64,000 nt of DNA from Teichococcus coralli (GTDB lineage Bacteria > Pseudomonadota > Alphaproteobacteria > Acetobacterales > Acetobacteraceae): NCBI RefSeq assembly GCF_009829925.1, contig NZ_SNVJ01000019.1, positions 35,257-99,256 on the forward strand, read 5' to 3'. Each line of letters opens with the position of its first letter. Within the stretch, counting starts at the first letter, position 1. Of the stretch, positions 24,597-32,820 are shown in pieces. The notes under the pieces are model-generated. The model had not been told where the DNA came from. It saw only the letters and a list, made by a program, of their open reading frames with translations, and made no database searches. The position numbers and the translations under genes were made by a program.

Positions 24597-25583
24597 ATGA
24601 CCGATACGCCGAGACTGGGGCGCCGCGCCGCCCTGCTGGCAGCCCCGGGCCTGCTGCTCGCCGCCCGGACCGCCCGGGCGCAGGCGGGCGACTGGCCGAA
24701 CCGCCCGGTGCGCGTCATCGTGCCCTGGCCGCCGGGCGGCACCGCCGACGTGGTGGCCCGCATGCTGTTCATCGCCGTCGCCGAGGCCAGCGGCCAGCCC
24801 TTCGTGATCGAGAACCGCGCCGGGGCCACCGGCACGATCGGCGCCGCCGCCGCCGCGCAGGCAACCCCCGACGGCTACACGGTGCTCTACGGCTCCACCG
24901 GCCTCTCGGTGGAGGCCGCGCTGTTCAAGAACCTCAGCTACAGCGCGCAGCACGACTTCGTGCCGGTGTTCCGCTCCATCACCGTGCCGCAGCTCGTGCT
25001 GGTGAACCCGAAGGTGAAGGCCAGCACGCCGGCCGAGCTGATCGCGCTGTCCAAGGCCACGCCGGGCGGGCTGAACGGGGCGTCGGCCGGCATCGGCTCG
25101 ATCCAGCACCTGGCGCTGGAGCTGTTCGCGAAGGAATCCGGCGCGCCGGTCAACCACGTGCCCTATCGCGGCGGCGCGCCCATCTATGCCGACCTGATGT
25201 CCGGGCAGGTGGACCTGTATTTCGGCAACGTCAACGGCCCCATCGCCTTCCTCAAGGAGGGCACGCTGCGCGCCCTGGCGCATACCGGCCGCGGCCGCCT
25301 CGCCGCGCTGCCGGACCTGCCGCCGCTGTCGGATACGCTGCCGGGCTTCGAAACCTACGAGTGGAACGGCGTCTTTGTCCCGAAGGGCACGCCCGACGCC
25401 ATCGTCGCCAAGCTGAACACTTTGCTGAACGCCGCCCAGGCGAAGCCCGAGATCGCCGAGAAGCTGCGCGCGCAGGAGCTGCAGACGGAGCCCAACACGC
25501 CGCAGCAGTTCGCCGCCTTCTTCCAGGCGCAGAGCCGGCGCTGGCAGGGCTTCGTGAAGGAGGCCGGGATCACGCTGGAGTAG
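24597..25583 (+). CDS. Bug-family binding protein 2
   Basis: A 328-residue periplasmic TctC-type protein. The signal is LGRRAALLAAPGLLLAARTARAQA, probably cleaved after ARA, with a twin Arg that may make it Tat-dependent. The mature start WPNRPVRVIVPWPPGGTADV and GIGSIQHLALELF are family landmarks. AAGGAGGACCAGGA precedes ATG 24597, which is chosen over an upstream in-frame start. It lies between dehydrogenase and amidohydrolase genes in one operon, pointing to carboxylate uptake for this pathway. Confidence 0.92.
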   Translation: MTDTPRLGRRAALLAAPGLLLAARTARAQAGDWPNRPVRVIVPWPPGGTADVVARMLFIAVAEASGQPFVIENRAGATGTIGAAAAAQATPDGYTVLYGSTGLSVEAALFKNLSYSAQHDFVPVFRSITVPQLVLVNPKVKASTPAELIALSKATPGGLNGASAGIGSIQHLALELFAKESGAPVNHVPYRGGAPIYADLMSGQVDLYFGNVNGPIAFLKEGTLRALAHTGRGRLAALPDLPPLSDTLPGFETYEWNGVFVPKGTPDAIVAKLNTLLNAAQAKPEIAEKLRAQELQTEPNTPQQFAAFFQAQSRRWQGFVKEAGITLE

Positions 25584-25588
25584 GCGTC

Positions 25589-26680
25589 ATGGCATCCGCA
25601 CCCCATAGCCCGCACATCCCGGTGCGCGAGGACTGGCTGGCGCGCGGCGTTGAGCCGCCGCTGGAGCCCGCTCTGCCCATCGTGGACCCGCACCACCACC
25701 TGTGGGACCGCCCGGGCGACCGCTATTTGTTCGACGACCTGCTGCGCGACACGCGCAGCGGGCACGACATCCGCGCCACGGTGTTCGTCACCTGCCGCGC
25801 GATGTTCCGCGCCGGGGGGCCGGAGGCGATGCGGCCGGTCGGCGAGACGGAGTTCGTCAACGGCGTCGCGGCGCAGAGCGCCAGCGGCCTCTACGGGAAG
25901 CTGCGGGCCTGCCAGGGCATCGTCGGCTTCGCCGACCTGACGCTGGGCGAGCGGGTGGCGCCGGTGCTGGAGGCGCATCTGCGCGCCGCGCCGGAGCGCT
26001 TCCGCGGCATCCGCAACAACACCGCCTTCCACCCCGATCCCGCCATCCAGACCAACCCGGTGAAGCCGCGCGAGGGGCTGCTGGCCGACCCCGCCTTCCT
26101 GCGCGGCGCCGCCCTGCTGCCGCGCCACGGGCTGACGCTCGACGTCTGGGCCTACCATACCCAGCTCGCGGAAGTGGAGGCGCTGGCGCGCGCGCTGCCG
26201 GACCTCACGGTGATCCTCGATCATATGGGCGGGCCGATCGGCATCGGCCCCTTCGCCGGCCGGCGGGAGGAGGTGTTCGGTGTCTGGCGGGCCGCGATGC
26301 GGCGGCTGGCGGCGCTGCCGAACCTGCGCGTCAAGCTCGGCGGCCTTGGCATGGCGCTGAGCGGCTTCGACTTCCACCGCGCCGACACCCCGCCCGGCTC
26401 GGCCACGCTGGCCGCCGCCTGGGCGCCCTATGTCGAGACCTGCATCGAACTCTTCGGCGCGCGGCGCTGCATGTTCGAGAGCAACTTCTCCGTGGACAAG
26501 GGCATGTTCGGCTACGGCACCTGCTGGAACGCCTTCAAGCGCATCGCCGCCGCCGCCTCGGCCGACGAGAAGGCGGCGCTCTTCGCCGGCACCGCCATCA
26601 AGACCTATCGCCTGCCGCCGCATCTCGGCCAGCCCCGGCCAACCTCCCAGCAACCAGCCCCGCAGGAGCCTTCCGCATGA
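25589..26680 (+). CDS. TIM-barrel amidohydrolase (Amidohydro_2)
   Basis: A 363-residue metal-dependent hydrolase. VDPHHHLWD near residue 35 is the N-terminal metal-binding HxH strand, ILDHMGGP the barrel His, and ESNFSVDK takes the place of the more usual GSDWP near the end. Family PF04909 includes 2-pyrone-4,6-dicarboxylate lactonase, ACMS decarboxylase and sugar lactonases. It starts 5 bp after the Bug 2 stop and overlaps Bug 3 by ATGA. Hydrolysis of a lactone intermediate in the same pathway as the aldolase is the best guess. Confidence 0.88.
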   Translation: MASAPHSPHIPVREDWLARGVEPPLEPALPIVDPHHHLWDRPGDRYLFDDLLRDTRSGHDIRATVFVTCRAMFRAGGPEAMRPVGETEFVNGVAAQSASGLYGKLRACQGIVGFADLTLGERVAPVLEAHLRAAPERFRGIRNNTAFHPDPAIQTNPVKPREGLLADPAFLRGAALLPRHGLTLDVWAYHTQLAEVEALARALPDLTVILDHMGGPIGIGPFAGRREEVFGVWRAAMRRLAALPNLRVKLGGLGMALSGFDFHRADTPPGSATLAAAWAPYVETCIELFGARRCMFESNFSVDKGMFGYGTCWNAFKRIAAAASADEKAALFAGTAIKTYRLPPHLGQPRPTSQQPAPQEPSA

Positions 26681-27654
26681 TCCCGCGCCGCACCCTCCTC
26701 AGCGCCGGAGCCGCAACGCTGCTCGCCGCCCCCCGCCTGGCCCGGGCCGCGTCCTGGCCGGACCGCCCGCTGCGGCTGGTCGTGCCCTACCCGCCCGGCG
26801 GCGCGGTGGACATCGCGGCGCGGCTGATCGCCGACGGGCTGGGCGCCCGGCTCGGGCAGTCGGTCGTGGTGGAGAACCGCCCCGGCGGCGGCGGCACCAT
26901 CGGCACGGCGGCGGTCGCCCATGCCGAGGCCGACGGGTATACGCTCGGCGCCTCGGCGGTGAACAGCCTGGCCATCAACCAATTCCTCTACCGCGACCTG
27001 CCCTATGACCCGGAGAAGGACCTGCTGCCGGTCTCGCTGGGCTGGGAGGCGCCGCTGGTGGTGGTCGTGCCCGCCAAGCACGTGCCGGCCCGCACGCTGA
27101 GCGAGTTCGTCGCCTGGGCGAAGACGCAGCCGCAGGGCGTCACCTTCGGCAGTTCCGGCATCGGCACCACGGTGCACCTTTCCGGCGAGATGCTGTGCCG
27201 GCGCACCGGCATCCAGGGCCTGCACGTGCCCTTCAAGGGCGGCTCGGAGGCGCTGACCGGCATGCTGCGCGGCGACATCCAGTTCGTGGTGGACAACGTG
27301 CCGACCGCGCTGGCCAACCTGCGCGGCGGCAAGCTGCGGGCGCTCGCCGTCACCTCGGCCGAGCGCTGGCCCGACCTGCCAGACACGCCCACCATGGCCG
27401 AGGCCGGCGTACCGGATTTCGTCGTCACCTCCTGGGGCGCCGTCACGGTGCCGGCGGGCACGCCGACGCCGGTGGTGGAGCGGCTGTCGCAGGCCATGCA
27501 GGCGGCGGCGGCGGACCCGGCGCTGCAGAAGCGCCTCGCGCAGACCGGCACGCGGGCGCTCGGCACCACGCCGCAGGAGGCCGCCGCCCGCGCGGCGAAG
27601 GAACGGCCGATGTGGCAGGAACTGGTGCGCGTCTCCGGCGCCACGCTGGACTGA
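26677..27654 (+). CDS. Bug-family binding protein 3
   Basis: A 325-residue periplasmic TctC protein with signal MIPRRTLLSAGAATLLAAPRL...RAA and mature start WPDRPLRLVVPYPPGGAVDI. GSSGIGTTVHLSGEML and the C-terminal helix are as expected. It is translationally coupled to the first amidohydrolase (ATGA). It is the second Bug protein inside this operon and the third in the cluster; their sequences differ enough (different ligand loops) to suggest different ligands rather than a recent duplication. Confidence 0.92.
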   Translation: MIPRRTLLSAGAATLLAAPRLARAASWPDRPLRLVVPYPPGGAVDIAARLIADGLGARLGQSVVVENRPGGGGTIGTAAVAHAEADGYTLGASAVNSLAINQFLYRDLPYDPEKDLLPVSLGWEAPLVVVVPAKHVPARTLSEFVAWAKTQPQGVTFGSSGIGTTVHLSGEMLCRRTGIQGLHVPFKGGSEALTGMLRGDIQFVVDNVPTALANLRGGKLRALAVTSAERWPDLPDTPTMAEAGVPDFVVTSWGAVTVPAGTPTPVVERLSQAMQAAAADPALQKRLAQTGTRALGTTPQEAAARAAKERPMWQELVRVSGATLD

Positions 27655-27659
27655 GCGAC

Positions 27660-28538
27660 GTGCAGGACATTCCCGCGCCGGTGCCGTGGTCCGCTGGCAC
27701 CGCCCCGCCCCGGCTTGAGGTGCCGGCCGGCGCCACGGACTGCCACTTCCACGTCTATGACGGCCGCTGGCCTTCCGCCGCCGGCACGCCGCACCACCCG
27801 GACGCCTCGGTGGAGCACTACCGGCTGCTGCAGGCCCGGCTCGGCCTCGCGCGCGGCGTGCTGGTGCAGCCCTCGGCCTACGGGACGGACAACAGCCTGC
27901 ACCTGCGGGCGCTGGAGGCGCTGGGGCGGGAGCGCTTCCGCATGGTGGCGGTGGTGGTGCCGGACGTGCCGGACGGCACGCTGCGGGCACTGGACGCGGC
28001 CGGGGTGCGCGGCATCCGCTTCAACCTGACCATGCCCGGCGTGCTCCGGGCGGAGCATCTGGTGCCGCTGGCCCGGCGCGTGGCGCCGCTCGGCTGGCAC
28101 TGCCAGGTGAACGCGTCCGAGCCGACGCTGCTGGCGGCCGCGCCGCTGCTGGCCTCCCTGCCCTGTCCCCTGGTGCTGGACCACATGGGCCAGGTGCCGC
28201 AGCCCGGCGGCACCGCCACCCCCGCCTTCCAGGCGGTGCGCAGGCTGCTGGATGCGGGCAGGACCTGGGTGAAGCTCTCGGGGGCCTATCTCCGCAGCCG
28301 GAGCGGCGCCCCCGGCTACGCGGATGCCGGCGCCGTCGCGGCTGCGCTGGTCCGCGCCGCGCCGGAGCGCATGCTCTGGGGAACCGACTGGCCCCACCCC
28401 ACCCAGCGGACGGACGCGAAGCCGGACGACGCCACCCTGCTCGACCTCCTGGCGGACTGGGCGGCCGATCCCGCAACCCGCCGCCGCGTGCTGGTGGAGA
28501 ACCCTTCCCGCCTCTACGGCTTCCCGCCGCCCGGCTAG
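27660..28538 (+). CDS. TIM-barrel amidohydrolase, LigI/galactarolactone isomerase-like
   Basis: A 292-residue PF04909 protein, smaller than its partner. ATDCHFHVYD is the metal-binding strand, GIRFNLTMPGVL, GWHCQVN, VLDHMGQV and MLWGTDWPHP follow in family order and resemble 2-pyrone-4,6-dicarboxylate lactonase (LigI) and D-galactarolactone isomerase. There is no ATG near the domain start; GTG 27660 is the probable initiator, 5 bp after the preceding stop. A lactone of an aromatic ring-cleavage product or of an aldaric acid is the likely substrate; the two cannot be separated here. Confidence 0.85.
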   Translation: MQDIPAPVPWSAGTAPPRLEVPAGATDCHFHVYDGRWPSAAGTPHHPDASVEHYRLLQARLGLARGVLVQPSAYGTDNSLHLRALEALGRERFRMVAVVVPDVPDGTLRALDAAGVRGIRFNLTMPGVLRAEHLVPLARRVAPLGWHCQVNASEPTLLAAAPLLASLPCPLVLDHMGQVPQPGGTATPAFQAVRRLLDAGRTWVKLSGAYLRSRSGAPGYADAGAVAAALVRAAPERMLWGTDWPHPTQRTDAKPDDATLLDLLADWAADPATRRRVLVENPSRLYGFPPPG

Positions 28539-28584
28539 AGCAGATCCGGTTCCGATGGCATCATCGGGACGGGTGAAGATGCTC
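28538..28584. repeat. Dispersed palindromic element, copy at 28.5 kb
   Basis: A 47-bp element runs from GAGCAGATCC to GAAGATGCTC (ends inverted: GAGCA/TGCTC). Its centre is a hairpin: 28546-28557 pairs with 28562-28573 across the loop GCAT, with one mismatch and one G-T pair. It starts at the last base of the amidohydrolase stop codon. A near-identical copy lies at 63928-63974. Confidence 0.8.
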
Positions 28585-28598
28585 GTCAAAACAAACGG

Positions 28599-28642
28599 CC
28601 AGAGCACTTTCCGTGAGCCAGGGCGACCGGAAAATGCTCTGG
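28599..28642. repeat. Second inverted repeat next to the dispersed element
   Basis: CCAGAGCACTTTCC (28599-28612) and GGAAAATGCTCTGG (28629-28642) form 14-bp arms with one mismatch around a 16-base loop. The AGAGCA/TGCTCT ends echo the ends of the 47-bp element just upstream. This may be a terminator between convergent genes or part of the same mobile-type repeat. Confidence 0.7.
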
Positions 28643-28673
28643 GTGGCGGGCGGGCCCGAGCCGCGCTCCGGCC

Positions 28674-29945
28674 TCACGCCTCCGGCGCCGGGTGCAGGAC
28701 GGAGCGATCCAGCTCCTGCAGTCCGCGGCAGCCGATGAGGGCGAGGGTCAGGTCGAGCTCCGCCGCGAGGTTCCGGAGGACCTGCCGCACGCCCGCCTCG
28801 CCCGCCAGCGCCAGGCCATAGACATAGGGGCGTCCGACCAGCACGGCGGCCGCACCCAGCGCGACCGCCTTGATGACGTCGGCGCCGGTTCGGATGCCGC
28901 CGTCGAACAGCACGGGGATGCGCCCCGCCACGGCCGCGGCGACGGGCGGCAGCATGTCGAGCGCCGCGACGGCGCCATCCACCTGCCGGCCGCCGTGGTT
29001 GGAGACGATGACGCCGTCCATCCCGGCCTCCACGGCGCGGCGGGCGTCCTCGGGGTGCAGGACGCCCTTCAGCAACAGGGGCAGCCGCGTCATCCGGCGC
29101 AGCGCGGCGAGGTTCTCCCAGGCCAGGTCGGGGCGGGAGTAGATGCGGATGAAGCGCTGCACCGCCTGCACCATTTCCTCGCGCCCGGCGAGCGCCTGCC
29201 GCCAGCCGCCCGGCCAGGCGCGCAGCAGCTCGGCCAGCGCGGGCAGCGCGCGCGGCCCGAGCGCGGGCTGCTCGCCCGGCGCGGCCGGCCGCGGGGGCAG
29301 CGCGCGGAAGACGGGGTCCGAAAGGTAGTTCGCCAGGCCGCGCCCGCGGAGAAAGGGGAGGTATCCGCGATCGAGGTCGCGGGGACGCCAGCCGAGCTGC
29401 GTGGTGTCGAGGGTGACGACGATCGCCTCGTATCCCGCCGCCTCGGCGCGCCGCACGAAGCTTTCCGTCAGCGCGTCGCAGGCCGACCAGTAGAGCTGAA
29501 ACCAGCGGGGGGCGTCGCCGCCGGCCGCGGCGATCGCCTCCATCGTGCGGGAGGACTGGCAGGAGGTGATGAACGGCAGGCTTTCCGCGGCGGCGGCGCG
29601 CGCCGCCGCCAGGTCGGCCTCGCGATGCGCCATCTCCAGGACGCCGATCGGCGCCAGCAGCAGGGGAAGAGGCAGCGTGCGGCCGAGGAGCTCCACCGAA
29701 AGCCGGCGGTCGGAAACGTCGCGCAGCACGCGGGGAAGCAGGCGGCAGCGCTCGAAGGCGCCGCGGTTGGCCGCCATGGTGCGCTCCAGCCCGGCGCCGC
29801 CCGCCACATAGGCGGCGGCGTTGCGGCCCATCCGCGCCAGCGCTTCGCGCTCCAGCGCGTCCGGCGCGCAGGGAACCACCGGGCGCCGGCCGGCGAAGCC
29901 TGCGGTGAAGATCCGCGCCTGATGCCGGCGGCCGATGCCTGTCAT
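28674..29945 (-). CDS. FMN-dependent alpha-hydroxyacid oxidase, lactate 2-monooxygenase-like
   Basis: A 423-residue TIM-barrel flavoenzyme. AYVAGGAGLERTMAANRGAFE at the N-terminus, LLAPIGVLEMAH, and SNHGGRQVDGA with the catalytic His and Arg identify the family; GGIRTGADVIKAVALGAAAVLVGRP binds FMN phosphate. A long insertion between QLGWRPRDLDRGY and IYSRPDLAWENL is typical of the lactate 2-monooxygenase branch rather than LldD. It oxidises L-2-hydroxyacids with O2. ATG 29945 with GGGGGAGG 11 bp upstream gives the family-length N-terminus. It stands alone apart from a small downstream-facing neighbour. Confidence 0.88.
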   Translation of the reverse strand: MTGIGRRHQARIFTAGFAGRRPVVPCAPDALEREALARMGRNAAAYVAGGAGLERTMAANRGAFERCRLLPRVLRDVSDRRLSVELLGRTLPLPLLLAPIGVLEMAHREADLAAARAAAAESLPFITSCQSSRTMEAIAAAGGDAPRWFQLYWSACDALTESFVRRAEAAGYEAIVVTLDTTQLGWRPRDLDRGYLPFLRGRGLANYLSDPVFRALPPRPAAPGEQPALGPRALPALAELLRAWPGGWRQALAGREEMVQAVQRFIRIYSRPDLAWENLAALRRMTRLPLLLKGVLHPEDARRAVEAGMDGVIVSNHGGRQVDGAVAALDMLPPVAAAVAGRIPVLFDGGIRTGADVIKAVALGAAAVLVGRPYVYGLALAGEAGVRQVLRNLAAELDLTLALIGCRGLQELDRSVLHPAPEA

Positions 29946-29988
29946 CCGGAATGACGCCTCCCCCGCGCAAACTCCTCCGGCGGCCAGG

Positions 29989-30276
29989 TCACTCCAGGCC
30001 AAGAAGCCAGTGCGCCAGCGGAACGGCGCGGATCGTGGCACCGGGCAGCAGGCGGTTGAGCTGCGCCCGGTTGCGGAGGATCCAGCGCAGGCAGCTCAGC
30101 TGGCTGTCGAAGGGCTCGAACTCGTCCCGGCTCGGCTGCAAGGTCGCGCAGTTGACCATGTAGCGCGCGCCCTTGCGGCAGCCGGGCGCGCCCGGCCAGT
30201 CGCGTTCCGGCGCGACCACCGCGGGCACCCAGTAGGCACGGCCCGGGTCCAGTTGATCGACGTCGCGCCGACGCAT
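29989..30276 (-). CDS. Small hypothetical protein
   Basis: A 95-residue protein with no recognised domain. GGGAGGGGCGGGCG before ATG 30276 is a good ribosome site. The sequence has balanced composition for GC-rich DNA, a CRKGARYMVNCATL motif with two Cys and a Trp-rich C-terminus (CLRWILRN ... HWLLGLE), which speaks for a real gene. It ends 43 bp before the FMN oxidase start on the same strand. Function unknown. Confidence 0.6.
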   Translation of the reverse strand: MRRRDVDQLDPGRAYWVPAVVAPERDWPGAPGCRKGARYMVNCATLQPSRDEFEPFDSQLSCLRWILRNRAQLNRLLPGATIRAVPLAHWLLGLE

Positions 30277-30335
30277 CGCCCGCCCCTCCCGCACAGTCCC
30301 GGCCAATGCCGCCGCGCCGGGACGCCGCGGCAGGA

Positions 30336-30359
30336 GGCGGCCCGCCGGAGCGGGCCGCC
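30336..30359 (-). terminator. Perfect 10-bp hairpin after katG
   Basis: GGCGGCCCGC and GCGGGCCGCC flank the loop CGGA, 27 bp past the katG stop. No T tract follows, so intrinsic termination would be weak. Confidence 0.45.
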
Positions 30360-30364
30360 GCCGG

Positions 30365-30396
30365 TCAGATCAACGCCGGGTCAGATCAACGCCGGG
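30365..30396. repeat. 16-bp perfect tandem duplication across the katG stop codon
   Basis: TCAGATCAACGCCGGG occurs twice in a row. The inner copy encodes the katG C-terminus and TGA stop; the outer copy repeats the same codons outside the gene. This is a recent-looking slippage duplication that leaves the protein intact. Confidence 0.8.
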
Positions 30397-32605
30397 CCAG
30401 GTCGAAGCGGTCGGCGTTCATCACCTTGGTCCAGGCGGCGATGAAGTCGTCCACGAACTTCCGCCCCGCATCGGCCGCCGCGTAGACCTCGGAAAGCGCC
30501 CGGAGCTGCGAGTTGGAGCCGAAGGCGAGATCGGTGCGCGTGGCCGTCCACTTCTGCTCGCCGGTCCTGCGGCAGGTGCCGGCGAAGACCTCGTCCGCCT
30601 GCCCGTCCACCAGCTTCCAGGCCGTGCCCATGTCCAGCAGGTTGGCGAAGAAGTCGTTGGTGAGCTGGCCGGGGCGCTCGGTCAGCACGCCCTCCTTCTG
30701 CCCGCGATGGTTGGCGCCCAGCACGCGCAGGCCGCCGACGAGCACGGTCATCTCCGGCGCGCTCAGCCGGAGGAGCTGGGCGCGATCGACCAGCAGCTCC
30801 TCGGTGGGCACGCTGAAGGGAACCTGAAGGTAGTTGCGGAAGCCGTCCGCCTTGGGCTCCAGCACACCAAAGCTCTCGGCGTCGGTCTGCGCGGCCGAGG
30901 CATCGGTGCGGCCGGGCGCGAAGGGCACCGCGACGTCATGGCCGGCATCCTTCGCCGCCTTCTCGACGGCGGCCGTGCCGCCGAGCACGATCAGGTCGGC
31001 CATCGAGACCTTCTTGCCGCCGCCGGCACCGGCGTCGAAGGCCGCCTTGATGTCCTCGTAGACCTTGAGCACCTTGGCGAGCCGCTCGGGCTCGTTGACG
31101 TCCCAGTCCTTCTGCGGCGCGAGGCGGATGCGCGCGCCATTGGCGCCGCCGCGGTGGTCGGAGCCGCGATAGGTGGCGGCCGAGGCCCAGGCGGTTCCCA
31201 CCAGCTCGGGGATGGTGAGGCCGGAGGCGAGGATCTTCTGCTTGAGGGCGGCGACGTCGGCCTCGTCCACCGGCGCGTGGTCGGCCTGGGGGATCGGATC
31301 CTGCCAGATGAGGTCCTCCGCCGGCACGTCGGGGCCGAGGTAGCGGACCTTCGGGCCCATGTCGCGATGGGTCAGCTTGAACCAGGCGCGGGCGAAGGCG
31401 TCGGCGAACTGGTCCGGGCTGTCGCGGAAGCGCTCCGAGATCTTGCGGTATTCCGGGTCCACCTTCATCGCCATGTCGGCGGTGGTCATCATCGTCGGCA
31501 CGCGGCGGTCGGGGCTGTGCGCGCCCGGCGCCATGTCCTCCGGCTTCTGGTTGACCGGCTGCCACTGCTTGGCACCGGCGGGGCTCTTCACCAGCTCGTA
31601 CTCGTAGTCGAGCAGCATGTGGAAGTAGCCGCCGTCCCACTGGATGGGGTTGGGCGTCCAGGCGCCTTCCAGCCCGCTGGTGATGGTGTGGTCGCCGATG
31701 CCGCTCTCATGCCCGCTCTGCCAGCCCAGGCCCATCTGCGCGATGTCGGCGCCCTCCGGCTCCTTGCCGACCTTGGAGGGGTCGCCGGCACCGTGGCACT
31801 TGCCGAAGGTGTGGCCACCCGCCGTCAGCGCGACGGTCTCCTCGTCGTTCATGCCCATGCGGGCGAAGGTCTCGCGGATGTCGCGCGCCGAGCCGGCCGG
31901 GTCGGGCTCGCCGCCCGGGCCTTCGGGGTTGACGTAGATGAGGCCCATCTGGATGGCGGCCAGCGGGTTCTCCAGCACCATCTCCTTGGCCGGGTCGATG
32001 CGGGTCTGGCCCAGCCATTCCTCCTCGGTGCCCCAGTAGATGTCCTTCTCCGGCTCGAAGACGTCCGCGCGGCCGCCGCCGAAGCCGAAGATCGGCCCGC
32101 CCATGGACTCGATGGCGACGTTGCCGGCCATGATGAACAGGTCGGCCCAGGACAGCTTCCGGCCGTATTTCTGCTTGATCGGCCAGAGCAGGCGGCGCGC
32201 CTTGTCGAGGTTGGCGTTGTCGGGCCAGGAGTTCAGCGGCGCGAAGCGCTGCCCGCCGGAAGAGGAGCCGCCGCGCCCGTCGCCGGTGCGGTAGGTGCCG
32301 GCGCTGTGCCAGGCCATGCGGATGAAGAAGGGGCCGTAATGGCCATAGTCCGCCGGCCACCAGGGCTGGCTGTCGGTCATCAGCGCGTGAAGATCCTGCT
32401 TCACCGCGGCGTAGTCGAGCGACTGGAACTCCCGGGCGTAGTCGAAGCCATCACCCATCGGGTTCGCCGAGAGACCCTTCTGATGGAGGATGTCGAGCGA
32501 GAGCTGGTTCGGCCACCAGTCGCGGCTGGTGCGTCCCAGCAGGGCCCGCTTGGCGGACGGCTTCTTCATCGGGCAGCCCAGCGGGCCGCTCGCGTTCGTG
32601 TCCAT
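30386..32605 (-). CDS. katG: Catalase-peroxidase KatG
   Basis: A 739-residue bifunctional haem enzyme that removes H2O2 and oxidises aromatic donors. The N-terminal domain has the distal triad Arg96, Trp99, His100 (IRMAWHSAGTYR), Tyr224 (MGLIYVNPEGP) and Met250 (FARMGMND) that form the Trp-Tyr-Met adduct, and the proximal His265 in TAGGHTFGKCHGAGD. The C-terminal domain is the usual haem-free duplicate. Length is typical. AGGAGAGGGCAAGG precedes ATG 32605. No oxyR or furA is adjacent, unlike many genomes. A near-palindrome upstream (32657-32681) may be an operator. Confidence 0.97.
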   Translation of the reverse strand: MDTNASGPLGCPMKKPSAKRALLGRTSRDWWPNQLSLDILHQKGLSANPMGDGFDYAREFQSLDYAAVKQDLHALMTDSQPWWPADYGHYGPFFIRMAWHSAGTYRTGDGRGGSSSGGQRFAPLNSWPDNANLDKARRLLWPIKQKYGRKLSWADLFIMAGNVAIESMGGPIFGFGGGRADVFEPEKDIYWGTEEEWLGQTRIDPAKEMVLENPLAAIQMGLIYVNPEGPGGEPDPAGSARDIRETFARMGMNDEETVALTAGGHTFGKCHGAGDPSKVGKEPEGADIAQMGLGWQSGHESGIGDHTITSGLEGAWTPNPIQWDGGYFHMLLDYEYELVKSPAGAKQWQPVNQKPEDMAPGAHSPDRRVPTMMTTADMAMKVDPEYRKISERFRDSPDQFADAFARAWFKLTHRDMGPKVRYLGPDVPAEDLIWQDPIPQADHAPVDEADVAALKQKILASGLTIPELVGTAWASAATYRGSDHRGGANGARIRLAPQKDWDVNEPERLAKVLKVYEDIKAAFDAGAGGGKKVSMADLIVLGGTAAVEKAAKDAGHDVAVPFAPGRTDASAAQTDAESFGVLEPKADGFRNYLQVPFSVPTEELLVDRAQLLRLSAPEMTVLVGGLRVLGANHRGQKEGVLTERPGQLTNDFFANLLDMGTAWKLVDGQADEVFAGTCRRTGEQKWTATRTDLAFGSNSQLRALSEVYAAADAGRKFVDDFIAAWTKVMNADRFDLARR

Positions 32606-32656
32606 GGTCCTTGCCCTCTCCTGAACGTTTTACGGGCAGGCTAGGCGCGGCGCGCA

Positions 32657-32681
32657 ATCGGTGGAAACGGTTTTTTCCGAT
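32657..32681. promoter_or_regulatory. Inverted repeat upstream of katG
   Basis: ATCGGTGGAAA (32657-32667) and TTTTTTCCGAT (32671-32681) pair at 9 of 11 positions around CGG, 52 bp before the katG ATG. A second small palindrome CGGTT-N5-AACCG is at 32695-32709. Either could be a peroxide-responsive operator or the terminator of the gene ending at 32821. Not assignable to a known regulator by eye. Confidence 0.35.
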
Positions 32682-32820
32682 CAGGAGCATCGAGCGGTTC
32701 GATCAACCGTTCCTTCGCAGGTGCCGCATCCCCTCCCCGCCCGCCGGCCGGCGGGTCCGGGCATCCCGCGGGAGGCTGAGCGAAGCGGCACCTTCAGCAT
32801 CCGAAGGGCAGCAGGGCCGG

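Noticed and set aside
23315..26680. Plus-strand open frame of 1121 codons
   Set aside because: Only its last 363 codons (from 25589) look like protein. The rest lies out of frame over the aldolase, dehydrogenase and Bug 2 genes.
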